Positions 42,062 to 54,024 of a DNA stretch of 64,000 nt are shown here, piece after piece (the stretch's first letter is position 1; each line of letters opens with the position of its first letter). The DNA is from Porphyra umbilicalis. Taxonomy: Eukaryota > Rhodophyta > Bangiophyceae > Bangiales > Bangiaceae. The stretch is taken from contig KV918765.1 of the NCBI GenBank assembly GCA_002049455.2, forward strand, positions 248,001 to 312,000, given 5' to 3'. Below the pieces are notes generated by a model, which was not told where the DNA came from, ran no database searches, and was given only the letters and a program-made list of their open reading frames with translations. Both the position numbers and the translations under genes were made by a program.

Positions 42062-44011
42062 CTACTCGGCCTTGGCCACCCGACGCTTGCGCACGCCGAC
42101 CGCCGCAACCGACTCGCCCTCCTTGGTCGCCTTGCCGTCGAGCGACTCCACGGCCGGCTCGGCACCGTCTTCGGCCACGACCGGCGCAACCGGCACGACG
42201 GGTACTGCCGGCGGCGCGGACACGACCGGCGCCGGCCGCTTGCGGCGGCCGCCCATGCACGTCAAGAGGAGGAGCACGACCCCCAGCGGGGCGGCCGCGC
42301 ACAAGAGCATCGGCGTCTGGACGCCCGCATCGATGAGCTTGTCCAAGACCGGCTCGAGGCCGGTGCCCTGCACCATCTTCTCCAGCGGCTCGAGCGCGTG
42401 CTCCGCAGTCGTGAGCATGGCAAGGACCTTGGCAGCCAGCCCCGGTGCCGGGTCCTTTACGGCTTCGGTGGCCTTAGCCTCCTCCTTGGCCTTCTTAGCG
42501 GCGGCCGCCGCGACCTCGTCCTCAGACGCCTTCTTCACCTTCCAGGTGGCGTCGGCAAACGCCGACGCGCCAGCCACGTCGTTGCCGAGCAGCACGTTGT
42601 CAAACAGGATGCCCTGGTCCATGCTCCAAATCTCCACCCCGACCGCGTCAATCGGCAGCATCCGCACGGCGCTCACCTCGTAGTAGTCAGGGTTGGGGAT
42701 CTTGCGCGGCGCCCACACCCCGCGGTACTCAGGGTTGTCGATCATCGGCGCAGTCCAGGGGCCCTTGTACGCGGGGTTGGCCACCATAGGGGGGGTCCAC
42801 ACACCGCAACCGATCTCCTTGCACTTGGGGTTGTCAATCATGGCGGGCTCCCACTCGCCATCCTCCTCGTCGTCCCAGCCGTCGGGCTTGGTGGCGGCGG
42901 GGTCGGCAATCTTGGCCGGCTCGTCAACCAGCCACCCATCAGGCATCGTCGCGGACGTGTCGGGGATCTGTGCCGGCGCCGTCTCGTCCCACTCGTCGGG
43001 CTTGGTGGCCGTCTTGTCCTCGATCTTGGCCTCATCCACCCAGTCGTCAGGCTTTTTGTCGTCCGCATCGTCAATCTGCTCCACCGGCTGCACGGGCGGC
43101 TCAAACTCATCCGCCAGCTCGCCGGTACGCTTCACCTCGCCGTCCACCGACACGCTGAATGAGCCGTTGGAGAGCACCGCGAGGGTGTACAGGTGGGTCT
43201 TCTTGTCCGACGCCGCAATCGGCGGCGGCGACTTAAGGTGGTGCTCAGTCATTTTGCCCGTTTTGGGGTGCTTCGATTGGAAGATGAAGTGCACCTTGTC
43301 CGTCGCCCCGCACTTGTCAGGCCCAAACATGATCGAGTAGGGGGTGTCAGAGTCAAACACCGACAGGTCCTTGAACGGCGCGGCGGGGAGCTTGAGGTAC
43401 GCGCCACCGCAGGTGAGGCCATCCTCCAGCTTGACCTCGTACTGCAGCACAAAGTCCTTGCCCTCTAAGTCGCCAGTGCTCGCCGGCGCCGTGATGCCAT
43501 AGTGCCGCGCACGGCGGGTGACAATCAGCGCCTTGTCGCCGGGGATGCCCGGCGAAGAGCCCCCGCCGACCGCCCACGGACCACTAAACTTGGAAACCCC
43601 AGACTTGACCCATGTCGACTCCCAGGCCCCCTGGAACGTCTCCAGGAAGAAGGCGCCGGCCGCGCTGAGCGCAGTGTAGACAGTCGCGTCTGGACCGCTC
43701 GGCGGATCCACAGCGGCCGTCGCATCCGGGTCCTTAGAAGCCTCACCATCGCCAGGTGGCGGAGCGTCACCCTCGTCGTCTTCGCCTTCGCCACCAAAAT
43801 CCATGGCGTCGACGCCGGCAGCCTCACCAATGTTCATGGCGTCCAGGTCCAGGTCCCCAGCGCCAGCAGCATCACCGGCAGCGGCCTCCGCTGCCGCAGA
43901 AGACGCGGAGCCGACAAAAGCGAGCGCCCCCAGCAGCACCGCCCCGACGGCCGTCACCACAGTGGTGGCAGCCACAGGCGGCGACTGCCGGCTTCTGCTG
44001 ATCCGCGTCAT
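42062..44011 (-). CDS. CNX: Calnexin, ER membrane chaperone
   Basis: 649 residues from ATG 44011 (MTRISRSRQ) in a GCACCATGA context; the longer frame begins with GTG and was not used. A hydrophobic signal (AVGAVLLGALAFVGSAS) is followed by an acidic luminal segment of about 70 residues, then the lectin domain with the family signatures (LTCGGAYLKL, YSIMFGPDKCG, KVHFIFQSKHP). The P domain has both repeat types: KPDDWVDEAKIEDKTA and related units, then GVWTPPMVANPAYKGPW and similar. The rest of the lectin fold follows (SMDQGILFDNVLLG). One transmembrane helix (PMLLCAAAPLGVVLLLLTC) leads to a cytosolic tail of about 65 residues ending RKRRVAKAE. Calnexin binds monoglucosylated N-glycans on folding glycoproteins. 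It is divergent from the metacaspase gene. Confidence 0.96.
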   Translation of the reverse strand: MTRISRSRQSPPVAATTVVTAVGAVLLGALAFVGSASSAAAEAAAGDAAGAGDLDLDAMNIGEAAGVDAMDFGGEGEDDEGDAPPPGDGEASKDPDATAAVDPPSGPDATVYTALSAAGAFFLETFQGAWESTWVKSGVSKFSGPWAVGGGSSPGIPGDKALIVTRRARHYGITAPASTGDLEGKDFVLQYEVKLEDGLTCGGAYLKLPAAPFKDLSVFDSDTPYSIMFGPDKCGATDKVHFIFQSKHPKTGKMTEHHLKSPPPIAASDKKTHLYTLAVLSNGSFSVSVDGEVKRTGELADEFEPPVQPVEQIDDADDKKPDDWVDEAKIEDKTATKPDEWDETAPAQIPDTSATMPDGWLVDEPAKIADPAATKPDGWDDEEDGEWEPAMIDNPKCKEIGCGVWTPPMVANPAYKGPWTAPMIDNPEYRGVWAPRKIPNPDYYEVSAVRMLPIDAVGVEIWSMDQGILFDNVLLGNDVAGASAFADATWKVKKASEDEVAAAAAKKAKEEAKATEAVKDPAPGLAAKVLAMLTTAEHALEPLEKMVQGTGLEPVLDKLIDAGVQTPMLLCAAAPLGVVLLLLTCMGGRRKRPAPVVSAPPAVPVVPVAPVVAEDGAEPAVESLDGKATKEGESVAAVGVRKRRVAKAE

Positions 44012-45120
44012 GGTGCGACGGTTTGAAGCAGAAAAAATATGCCAGCCGGCAGACACGAGCTGGATCGTGGCGCCAACGCGCCGCGCGGCGTGAACTCTCC
44101 AAAAGTCGACCGGTGGGGATGACGACGACGACGGTTGCAGGCAGGGGTGTACGGCGCGAATAGCACGACCGGCGAAACAGAGGACGCGCCGACTCGACTA
44201 CCACCAATGTAAGGAGCTGGTGCCGAAAAAAGTCCTGCAGTCTAAAGGCCCCCCTTCACACAGGCTACGGGAGTGGGTCCGCTGAGTCCCGCAGTAGAGT
44301 CGCCAATGGCCTTGAGGCCTGCTGATCCTTCCAAAACGTAACGAGATATGCTGACAGTGATGTCGACGTTCAGTCAAGACGTTTGACACAGCCAATCAAC
44401 AGGCTCAACTGGGATCCGTACCCAAGGATGCACCAAAGTACCGGTAAATACTTCATCTTGTTTGTGGTGAATTAGTGTCAGCAGATGCTTTCCAATAATT
44501 AATTCTAGATCAAGTGTGTTGCAATCTCCATCCAGATTTGTCCAGATTTGATCAAGCCTCCACTCACAATGGAGATAGGAGACAGGTCACCGCCGTCGTT
44601 GGCTGCGGGCCTGACGGGGACCAGCGTTCGTGTCATTTGTCCCACGGCAACGAGGCATTGAGAGGTCGAGTCAAGCCACAAGACCCTCATCACCGCTGTT
44701 AGACGTCACTGTTCGTGTTGTTGTGTGACGCAGCGCACGCCTGTCGCGGAGAAACGAGCCCACTGAGCTCGTTGTATCACGCAAAGGGCAGCTGGAGTAA
44801 ATACAGGCAGCTGCCAGGGATCCTCCATCCACAACAAGCAGGCCCTGCTGCGTTGTCGCTGGCCCTCTTCACTGAGACTTTTGGGCCAGGCGGGCTGCCG
44901 AGCTACTCGCCCTTGCCGCCCACCACGCTAGCGGGTGGTGCACCTCTTGTCCGGCTTTGGACGACCGCTCGAACTAACGCAACCGCGTCACGCTCTTTCC
45001 CTTTGGTGCGGCGATCCCGTTTGACCTTGCTCGCTTGCCAAGACGGCGTCGCCATCTGGCTCCCACCCGACGTCCCCGCCGCTGCGTGCGCCTTCCGTCT
45101 CCCCCCCCCCTCCGATCGGC
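44012..45120. promoter_or_regulatory. Shared upstream region of calnexin and metacaspase
   Basis: 1.1 kb between divergent starts, with lower GC between 44.3 and 44.9 kb. No clear TATA box at either start, and no gene recognised. Confidence 0.45.
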
Positions 45121-47480
45121 ATGCAGTTTGCCGACCACGACGCGGCCGACGTTGACGCTGACGACAGCCCCTTACGCAGCACCGCGGGACACCCCCCCCA
45201 GACACTGGCGACGAGGCGGCCGCCTTGGCCGCCGCCTTGGCTCGCCCCTTTGACACCTCCCGCTTGCCGGCCTACGCCCCGTCGGTGGCGCACGAGGCGC
45301 GGATTGCGGCGGCCAACTACCTGTCTGCCGCCGCGGCCTTTACGGCGGCCGCCGACGCTGCCGAAGCGGCGGCGGCGGCCGGTGGGAGCGACGCCCAACC
45401 GTCGGCGCCGCTGCTGCACCGCGAGCCGCTCGTCTATCCCGTACCACACCAGCCGTATCCGGTGGTGGGGCCGGGGCGGGTGTCCCCGGTGGTCGGCACT
45501 AGCAGTCTCGCAGCCGCAGAGCCGGCGACGGGCACGCGCTCGCTCGACCCGCGGCTTGTCGCGAGCCGCCTCTACACGCACGGGCGGCGGAGCCGGCGCG
45601 ACCGGTCGGCGCCAACTACGACCCGGAGCGACGCGGATACCGCAACGACCGACGACGACTCTCACAGCCGTTCTCCGCCGCGGAACGTGCACTGGCTGGA
45701 CCGGGCGCTCGGGCGGTCGGGCGCCGACGGCGGCGGCGCGGCCGCGACGACCTCGCGGCGGGAGCTTGGCGCTGTGCCAGAACATGTGCCCGGCGGCGAC
45801 CACGCTGTCGGCGGCGCATACGACGCCGCTGCCATTACGCGCGTGCCGCTGTCTTTCCGCCGCCGCTTTGACAGCAGTTTTGAGGAGCCGATGGCCGCCA
45901 TCGTGGCTGCTGCCGCGGCGGCGGCTCCGCCCGATCGGCCGCGGCAGGCGGCACCCGACCACCGCCGTCGCCGCCGTCGCCGCCGCCACCACCGCCACAG
46001 GGTGGACGGGAGCGACGTCAGTGCCACCGACTCGGACGTCCGTCCGGGCCGCCGGCAGACACGGCACGGCCAGCGCGACGACCGCCGGCCGGCCGACGCG
46101 CGGCTGTCAATGGACACGGAGCCCGCCGCCCCCCCCCACGGCAGACCGTCCCCGCGCTACTATGGCCACTGTCCGGCGGGCGGCTCGCCCGCGCCGGTCG
46201 TCATCCCCACGTTTGGCCCCGACCGGCGGCCGTCCCCCCACTTTGTGCAGCCGCCCAACGCCCCCCCCGAGGTGCACCTCGCCCTCGACGCGCCGCCGCC
46301 ATCGACGGCGGCGGTACCCGCCGGCAACGCCGCCTCCTCACGGTGGCACCCCACCCGCCACAAGGCGCTCCTCATTGGCGCCGGCTACTCGGGGGACCCG
46401 CGCGCGGCGCTCGCGGGGCCGACCACCGACGTGCGCATCGTGCGGTACGTGCTGACGAACAAGTTTGGCTTTGACGAAAGCGCCATCCGCGTGTTGACCG
46501 ACGACCCCAACACGGCCGGCCTGTCGCGCGTGCGCCTGCTGGGCACGCCGACGCGGGCGGCGATCCTGGCCGCCGCGACCGACTTGGTCGCCGGCGCCCG
46601 CCGTGGGGACACCCTCTTTTTCTTTTTTGCGGGCCACGGCACGCGCGTCGTCGACACGTCCGGGGATGAGATCGACGGCTTTGACGAGGCCATCGTGCCG
46701 ATCGATTATGCGACCGAGGGCGTGATTATCGACGATGAGTTGTACGATACGCTCGTGCGGAATTTGCCGGCGGGCGTGCGCCTCTTTGCGCTCTTTGACG
46801 CGTGCCACTCGGCGACGGCGCTGGACCTCCCGTACGTGTTTTCCCCAGTCCCGCTGACGGGCACCGCGGCGGCGGTTGGGGAAGGGATCCGCTCCCTCCG
46901 CACCCTACCTGCCGCCGGCGCCGACGGGGGCAGCTCCTCCCCCAGCAGCGACGGCGAGGCGACCAGCGCCGGACGGCTGTCGTCCTCATCGACCGACAAC
47001 GACTCGGACGACGGGCGGGCGCGCGACCACCGCCGCGGCCGCGACCGCGACGACGCGAGCCGCCGCCGGGAGCGCCGCCGTCGCCGCCGCCGCCGCCCCC
47101 ACACGTCGCCGACGCAAGGCGCCCTCTCCTCCTTTACGGGCGCGCCGCTGCCGCCCGCCAAGGCGGCAGTGCGCGCGTCGCACCGGGCGCCTGACCCGTG
47201 GTCGGCGGGCTTTGTGCTCTCCCTGTCGGCGTGCGCCGACGCGAGCACCGCCTCCGACGCCAAGACGGCGGGGGGGATCGCCGCCGGCGCCATGACCTAC
47301 GCCTTTGTCGACACGGTCGAGCAGGCCGGGTCGGGACGCGCGTGGGCGCGCCTCACCTGGGCGGAGCTCCTCGTGCGCATGCGGAATACGTTGCAAGCGG
47401 CAGGGCACCGGCAGCAGGCCCAGATTTGCTCCAACGTGCCGTGCTTCAACCTGCTGTCGCGTCTTGGCTGCCAGTGGTGA
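45121..47480 (+). CDS. Metacaspase (type I-like), one-base slip near the start
   Basis: Caspase-fold cysteine protease cleaving after Arg/Lys in this family. ATG 45121 (MQFADHDAADVDADD) is followed by a run of eight C at 45192-45199; the remaining protein is in the frame that opens just before 45225, so one more C would join them. The N-terminal 380 residues are disordered, rich in Ala, Arg and Pro. The p20 region starts at TRHKALLIGAGYSG. Catalytic His is in FFFFAGHGTRV (codon 46635-46637) and Cys in LFDACHSATALD (46803-46805). About 120 Ser/Asp/Arg-rich residues separate p20 from a p10-like part (WSAGFVLSLSACADA, GAMTYAFVDTVEQA). Type II enzymes have a long linker but lack a prodomain, so the plan is mixed. 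No LSD1-type zinc finger is visible. Confidence 0.9.
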
Positions 47481-48255
47481 GGGTAGGGGGGTGGGGTGAG
47501 GGGCGGCTGCAACGGCAGACTGGTTTGGAATGACCGTTTGGCCTTTTTGCGTTGTGGTTCTCTGGTTTTCTTTTTTTTTTTTGAGTGAGCGACTGGCTAC
47601 GAAATAAACAACGCAGGTTGGTCCCTTTCTTGTCGTTTCTCCCCGGTCTGCCACGTCGCTGGAGAGCACCGAAGAAGAGAACGACACGGAGATGGCGCCA
47701 GACAACTGCGGAGCTGATCAGAGCAACGCCCATCTCAGACATCCCCGCGGAGGTACGGCCCCAGCGAGCCGGTCCCAAGGCGGTCGACCGTCTCGACCCG
47801 CGCATCAGTTTCCTGGGCTCCGCTGGCGCCTGGGAGGAAGAGTAGACACGACCGGAACGGCGGGAGAGGAGAGGTCTTGAGATTTCCAACCGTGTTGCAT
47901 CTCCAACGACGGGGGGCACCGTGGCCAGTGGCCGACCCCAGGGAGGGTTTGGCGCACGCGTTCCTCCGACCCAATCCGCAGCTGCCGGGTGACGTCTCAC
48001 AGCAGACCCTACTTGCTTTGTTTGCGTCGTCGGCGGACCATGCGCGCGGCCCGCACCCAGCAGAATAAGAAGTCAGCACCCGGTTGCGGTGCGCGGTACA
48101 CAAGCAGTGAGAGAGGAGAGGGGGGGGAAAGTAAGGGGACGGCATCGTCCAGGCACACCATGGACGCGCAGACCCGAGGGGGGCCAAAAGGAAACAAGAA
48201 AGAAAGTATCCCCTGCGCGTCGACGACGCTCACCCCCCGCACCGCCACCGCCCGA
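47481..48255. other. Spacer between convergent genes
   Basis: A T-rich run at 47565-47582 and AATAAA in GAAATAAACAAC near 47600 may mark the metacaspase 3' end. No other gene recognised. Confidence 0.45.
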
Positions 48256-49917
48256 TCATGGGTCCGGCAGCAGCCCCCGCAGGCCCGTGCACCGGACGGC
48301 CGACGACGAGGCCGACAGCCGCCGCGCGGCCGTCGCGAGCACCGCCTCGCCGAGCGCCTCGAGGCGGGAGGAGGAGAGGGACAGCTGGCTGCCGCTCCGC
48401 GACACGGACCGCGTCGGCCACCCGCCGCCATTGCTCCCACCGGCGCTGCCGCCATTGCCACCGCCGCCGCCGCCGACGCCGACGCCGACGCCGCTGCTCC
48501 CGGGCGGCCGCGGGGACACGGGCGCGACGGGGAAGTTGGGCGCGTCGCACCCCGGCGCGGGGGTGCCACGGTCGGGCACCGCCGGCCGCCGCGCGTCGGC
48601 GGGTGGGGTGGACCCGCGGGGGGGGGGGACGGCCGCCGCCGCTCCCCGCCGTCGCCGCGCGTGGGGGAAATGCGGCCAGAAGGACCCGCCGGCGGTACCG
48701 CCGCAGATGGGGGGGGGGGGGAGGGGGGGTGGCAGCGGACCGCGCCTCTGCCGTGGAGGCGGCCGCCTTTGCCTTGGCGGCGGCGGCGGCAGTGGCGGCG
48801 GCCGCAGCCGCCGCCGCCGCAGCGGTCGTGCGCCACTCGAGGACGCGGTCGGTGGAGTTGGTCGCCGCGTCTGCCCCATGGCTACCGTCACTGCGCGGGG
48901 GCGTGCCGCCGCCGCCGCTCGGGACCGCCGCCACGGGCGCCGCCACGGGTGCCACCTCCAGAGGCGCCGCCGCCGCCGCCGTCGCCGCCGGTGGCGCCAT
49001 CCCCGCCGCCGCTCCGCGGCTCGGCGTGCCGCGGAGGAGGCTCGCCGGGGCGGGCACAAGAAACTCTGGCCCGCCGACCGTACTCGCGTTGCTGCTCGCG
49101 TCGGCCGCGCCGCCGCCGCCGCCCCCACCGCCCCCACCCCCGCCGCCGCCGCCGCCGCCGCCCACGGAGCCGCCCCCCCCCCCACCGACCTTCCACCCGT
49201 GGGAGCGGTCCCGAACGAGCCGCCCAATGGTCTTTTTGGCCGTCCGCAGCTGCTCCCGCAGCGCGGCCATCTCGGTCGCCAGCGCCGCCGTCGACGCCAG
49301 CGCCGCCGTCGCGTCATCCATCAAGCAATCGACGCTGACGACGGCGAGCCCGCCGGGCGCCGACCGCGCGACGGCGCCGAGCGTCGGCGTCGACGCGGAG
49401 CCCTGCAGGGGGGGCAGGAAACCACTCACCTCGGCGGGGGTGGCGCCCGCCGGCGCCCCCGACGCAGAGCCGGCGAGCGGCGGCGGCGGCGGCGCAGGAG
49501 GCGCGTCGTCGCCCACCGACGACTCGGACCGCTCGCTGCCGCCGGCGTAGCGCCAGCGGCCAGAGGAGCCCGCCTGCGGCGCGTCAGACGATGAGGACGC
49601 CACCACCACCGCCGCCGCCCCGTCGAGCGCGCGGATGACCGCCTGCACGTGCAGCATGGCGCGGGCGGCAGCGTCGGCGCCGCCGCCCGCCGCCCACCCG
49701 CCATTGGCCGCCGCCCCGCCCTCCACGGTCGCCGACGAGGACGCAGACGACGCGCCCGCGGCGAGCGCCTCGCGCGCCCGCACCGCCGACGCGCGGGCGG
49801 CCGTGTTTGCCGCGGCCAGCGTCGCCGCCCGCGCCGCCGCCGCGTCGCGCTCCTTGGCCGCCCCGCGGGCGGCGAGCGACAGCTTGCCGTAGCGGGCCTT
49901 GAGGGCGCGCGCGTCCC

Positions 49918-49948
<31 letters not shown>

Positions 49949-50433
49949 GCCGCCCCCACCCCAACCCCCCTCCCCCGCCCCCGTGCCAGTCGTGGTCGTC
50001 GTGCCGGCCACCACCGACGACGCGGCGACGCTCAGGGGCATGGCCACCGCCGACCCCGCCGGTGGCGGCGGCGCCCCCCCCCGCCGGGGCGGGGTGCCCC
50101 CCCCCCGCCCGCGGGCGCGTCCGCGGCCACGTGCCGCCACGGGGGCCCGCCACTGCGGTCGCCGCCGCCGCCGCCGCTGCCGCGGTCGCCCCCGTCGCCG
50201 CCACGCCAGTGGCGCGACGCGACGGGGGAGCCCGGCGGCCCCGCCGGCGGCGCCCACGCGCGCGGCCCGCCGCGGAGGGCGGGGCTCGACGCCGACTGCG
50301 TGACGGGCCACGCGTCGGCGCGGCGCGCGTCCGACGTGGCCGACCCAATAGACGCCCGCCGCGACGGGGGCGCCGTCGGTAGCCGCGGCGACGCGTCTGG
50401 GGGGTGGAACCGCCCGCCGCTGCCACTACCGCC

Positions 50434-50464
<31 letters not shown>

Positions 50465-50471
50465 CCGACGC

Positions 50472-50505
<34 letters not shown>

Positions 50506-50898
50506 CCGCTCCCGCCGCTCCGCGTCCGCCTCAGCGGCCGCGACGCGGCGCTTGCGCTCCGCGGCGGCGGCGGCGAGCGCCGCGCGGGAGGCGGAGAGCG
50601 TCGCGCGCGCGCGCGCGGCGGCGGCCGCCGCCGACAGCGGCGGCGACGGGGCGGCGGCGGCGGCGGCGGCGGCGGCGCCCGACGGGGCAGAGGAGGTGCT
50701 CGGCGCGGGGGACAGGGGGGGCTTTTCCAGCGCGCCCGCCCCGGCCGCCGTTGCCGCATCGCCGCCACTGGCAGGCGGCGGGCGGTAGCGCGCGTCGGTC
50801 GCGGCGCCGCCGTCGGGCGCGCCGTCGAGCAGCCGCAGCGGCGGGCGGTCGACGACCGCGGGGGCGGTAGCCGCGACGCCGCCGCTTGGCGCCGCCAT
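48256..50898 (-). CDS. Ala/Gly-rich coiled-coil protein, interrupted at G runs
   Basis: Likely start ATG 50898 (MAAPSGGVAATAPAVV) in a GCCGCCATGG context. Coding-like sequence then follows on the minus strand through several frames. The first segment (to about 50500) ends in a helical AERKRRVAAAEADAERRER. The middle (about 49950-49200) has helical parts (ALKARYGKLSLAARGAAKER, TEMAALREQLRTAKKTIGRL) typical of coiled coils. The last part ends LSSSRLEALGEAVLATAARR... and stops at 48256. Frame changes coincide with G/C homopolymers (for example 49185-49195, 48705-48730), so sequencing slips or short introns are likely. Poly-Gly and poly-Ala linkers fill the rest. I do not recognise a family; a scaffold-like role is only a guess. 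Confidence 0.5.
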
Positions 50899-51512
50899 GG
50901 CGGCGGCCGCCGTGTGGGGCTTGCTGTCGACCACGGGGCGGGGGGCCAGGGTGGGTGCCACGCGGCGGGGGCGGGGGGCGCAGGAAAACAAGCACAGGTG
51001 CCAACCCCTCTGACCACCTGCGTTGGTCAGGTCGACGCAATACCGCCTTGTGGAAGAGAGAGGGGGTGGGGTGGGGCGAGGAGGGGGGGCAAATGGAACG
51101 GCCAACGTCGATCACCTGCGGGGGGGGGGGGGGTCGGCAGCGTGCAGTGGTCGGTCCGACCCGGACCGCCGCCGCGTGGCGGACCGCCGACGGGCCGGCA
51201 GCGCAACGCCGCGGCGGACCAAACAACAGCAGCCGACGCCAGACGTCCCGACAAAGCCGCCGGTGTGGTCTCCCGGCGGTGGCCGCGGGGGCGGACCGAC
51301 GGCGATGCCGCACGGGGGCGGGGGAGGAGGGCACGCCGACCGCGGCCGCCCGTTCGAGGAGGCCGGCGAGCGTGCTGTGGCGGGGGGTTGAGTAGCCGAC
51401 AGTCAGCTGGACGCACTAACCACCGAACGGTGAGAGCATCTACTTACTGAAAACGCGTTCGCGGAAATACCATGAACTTGAATACAACATGCGAAGCAGC
51501 CGCCGACGATCA
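50899..51512. other. Upstream region of the coiled-coil gene
   Basis: GC-rich, with a run of 14 G near 51119-51132. No gene recognised. Confidence 0.4.
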
Positions 51513-51972
51513 GCGCAGCGGGCCCAGAACCGTCGTCAAAAGCACGTCTGTTTTTGCCTGTTTTGAGCCTCTTGGAGGCCCGTGTTTCTGTTTGAAGAAA
51601 CAGAATTCCTGTGCAAAAAACAGATCGTCCCCCCTTGACAGGCTCTCAGAGGCCATCCCATGCGAGGTCCTTGCATATTTGTGTTTGCGAGAACAGGAAT
51701 CGTTCCTCACTCCACACATTGCGCCTGCTAGCAGGGCCATAGATGCTTCTCCGCCTCTCTCTCTTTCTGGAAGGGTGAAGTGTGTACGTCTTATGCTGTG
51801 TCTCTCTTTTTACGAGTGGAGATGCATCTATCCCGGCGAACAGATGATTTTGGCGCCCTTTATAGAAAAAACCAGCCTTGACAGAGCCCCAGGGCGCTTT
51901 GCAGATAATCTGTTCGTCCCAAAACACGCAAAAGCAGACGTGCTCTTGACGACGGTTTTGGGCCCGCTGCGC
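51513..51972. mobile_element. 460 bp inverted-repeat element
   Basis: Left end GCGCAGCGGGCCCAGAACCG and right end (inward) GCGCAGCGGGCCCAAAACCG; the match continues over about 48 bp through CGTCGTCAA-AGCACGTCTG-TTTTGC with a few mismatches. No clear target duplication, so the superfamily is uncertain. The interior has short open frames only. Confidence 0.8.
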
Positions 51973-53192
51973 AGCTGCAGCCCACGCGACCCACCCCCCT
52001 CGAGCGGCCGCACGTCCTCGGAAAACAATCCACAGCCAACAAGCACCGCCGCCGCCGCCGTCACCGCCGTGCCTCCCCCCCCTAGCCACAAACAGACGAA
52101 TACCCCCGCACCTCCAGACGTGCACACCCCCGCCGACCTGCCGTCGCACCCGTCCCGGTCGCCACGGCCGCGGCAATTGGGCGGCGGCGCCGCCGCCGCA
52201 GGCAGCCCGCCGTCGAACTCCGCGCCGCCGTCCCCCGCCGGCGCGTCGGCGGCGGTGCGCACGCCCGCTAGCGGCGGAAGCGGTGACGGTGGGGCCGTGG
52301 ACCACAGTTCGCCGCCGCCGCGGCCGCCGTCGCAGCCACCACCCGTCGCAGTCGCGGCGATGGCGGGCACGACGGCGGCGGCAGCCGCGGCAGGGGAGGC
52401 GGCGGTGATGCTGCCGGCGCCCTTCCCCGCTCCCAACGGCGGCGGAGGTCGTCCCCCGCCAGAAAGTGGCTGGGGCGAGGAGTGGGGGGGCACCGCAGCG
52501 GGCGGGGCCGTCGTCGACGCTGCCGCCGCGTCGGCGTGGGGGCGGCGGCGCCTTGAACCATGCCATATCGCGCGCGACGGGCGGTGCGGCCGCCGGCGGG
52601 GCGGGGCGTCGGGCACCGCGGTCCGTGCATATGACGTGGAGGCGGACGGGCGCCACGGTTGTCACGGCGGGGACACCCACAGGCGCGCGCGGCGGGGTGG
52701 GTGGGGCTGGTCGCCTCGTCGGCGCGATGGCTGATCACGCGCCGGCTGTGCTGGTCGCGGGCGGTCGCGCACCGACGCGCGCGCGGGGGGTGTGTCGGGC
52801 GTGTGCGGCCGCCGCGGTGGTGACCCCGGCGACAGCGGTGGTGCGGCCATCGGCAGCTCTCGCCGGCCGTCCGGGAGCCCTCTTCTCCAGGACGATGGGT
52901 CGCAAGCGTCTGCTTGAAAATTCGAATAACAATGTGCCTCGGTTGTCCCGTGGAGCGGGATCGTCGGACTTAACCACAAAATACAGTGCACGCGTCTGAC
53001 CCGATCGACGTTTCTGGGGGTCTGAATCCAGGCGTTCATGAACGCATCACCCTCATTCTGAGGCAGTTGACCCGGACATCCTACAAAACGCGACGCACGG
53101 CTTCCTTCCGACCGCGCCTGACATGCTATAGACGAGAAAAACTACTGAAACTGTTGAACGCATTTTGCGCACCGAACCGTACCCAAACGCCC
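51973..53192 (+). other. GC-rich low-complexity frame, then intergenic
   Basis: A plus-strand frame beginning inside the preceding element stays open to 52734. From about 52000 it is Pro/Ala/Ser-rich (for example APFPAPNGGGGRPPPESGW) with no domain and no start of its own in good context. Possibly a relic of a host exon. 52740-53190 holds nothing recognised. Confidence 0.3.
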
Positions 53193-53200
53193 CGCTGCAG

Positions 53201-53966
53201 TAGGGTTGTTGAGTGCGCCCAGGGCGCTCTTTTTGGGCGCATTGTAAGCGCTCAATGGGCGCTCAGAGGGCGCTCGAGCGCCCAGCGCCCACGGTTTCCT
53301 GGGCGCATTGATGGGCGCTCTGAAAAATAATTGTCGTAGGGTTTTTTACTACGTGGTCGACCGAGTGCCCGACGACTCTGTCTGCTGCCTATATGGGCGC
53401 AGCAGCCCTGGCTGCAGCTGCCCCAGCGGTACGGCGGGAAGGGCCCGTCGGGAGGTGGCCATGGCAGCAGCGATGGCCCTCGTCTTGGCGCCAGAGCAGC
53501 AGCATCCTTCTCAACCACCTCCCACGACAGCAAGACATCTTTGGCAAGGATATCTACTTGGTCAATGCTGCAGACGTGAATAGGCCGGCGTGACTGTGTA
53601 TGGTGTGCGTGTGTTTCTTGTCCTCATGGCCCGACGGTCTGGTTGTCTACATCACCACCTGGAACATGATCAGCTGTTCTCTTGTTTGTCCTTGGGAGCT
53701 GTCGCTGTGGGCGGCAAGCAGACACATTGGGGCTTGTGGATGACCGTCAACAATCCTTCTTTCACAAGCATGGAGAAATTCACAGATGGTCGCTAGTTTC
53801 CACGAAACACAGTCAAAACGTCAGAACAAGAGGGGGCTACCTGATCATTTATGGGTGCTACAACGGGCTCTTGAGGGGCGCTCAGGGCGCACTGAGCGCT
53901 CAAAGGGCGCTCAGGGGCGCATTATGCACCAGCGCCCCGAAAATCGGGGCGCACTCAACAAGCCGA
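53201..53966. mobile_element. 766 bp hAT-like MITE with 8 bp target duplication
   Basis: CGCTGCAG is duplicated exactly at 53193-53200 and 53967-53974. The ends read inward TAGGGTTGTTGAGTGCGCC and TCGGCTTGTTGAGTGCGCC (two mismatches in 19). Each flank of the element carries many GGGCGCTC/GAGCGCCC words, like the subterminal transposase-binding repeats of hAT elements. No transposase, so non-autonomous. Confidence 0.85.
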
Positions 53967-54024
53967 CGCTGCAGTGATCGATACACTGCGTAGCGCCCGA
54001 AGAGGAGTGCACAAGGGGCAACCC

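Noticed and set aside
44012-44056. 15-codon N-terminal extension of calnexin
   Set aside because: It would start with GTG; the ATG at 44011 directly precedes a normal signal peptide.
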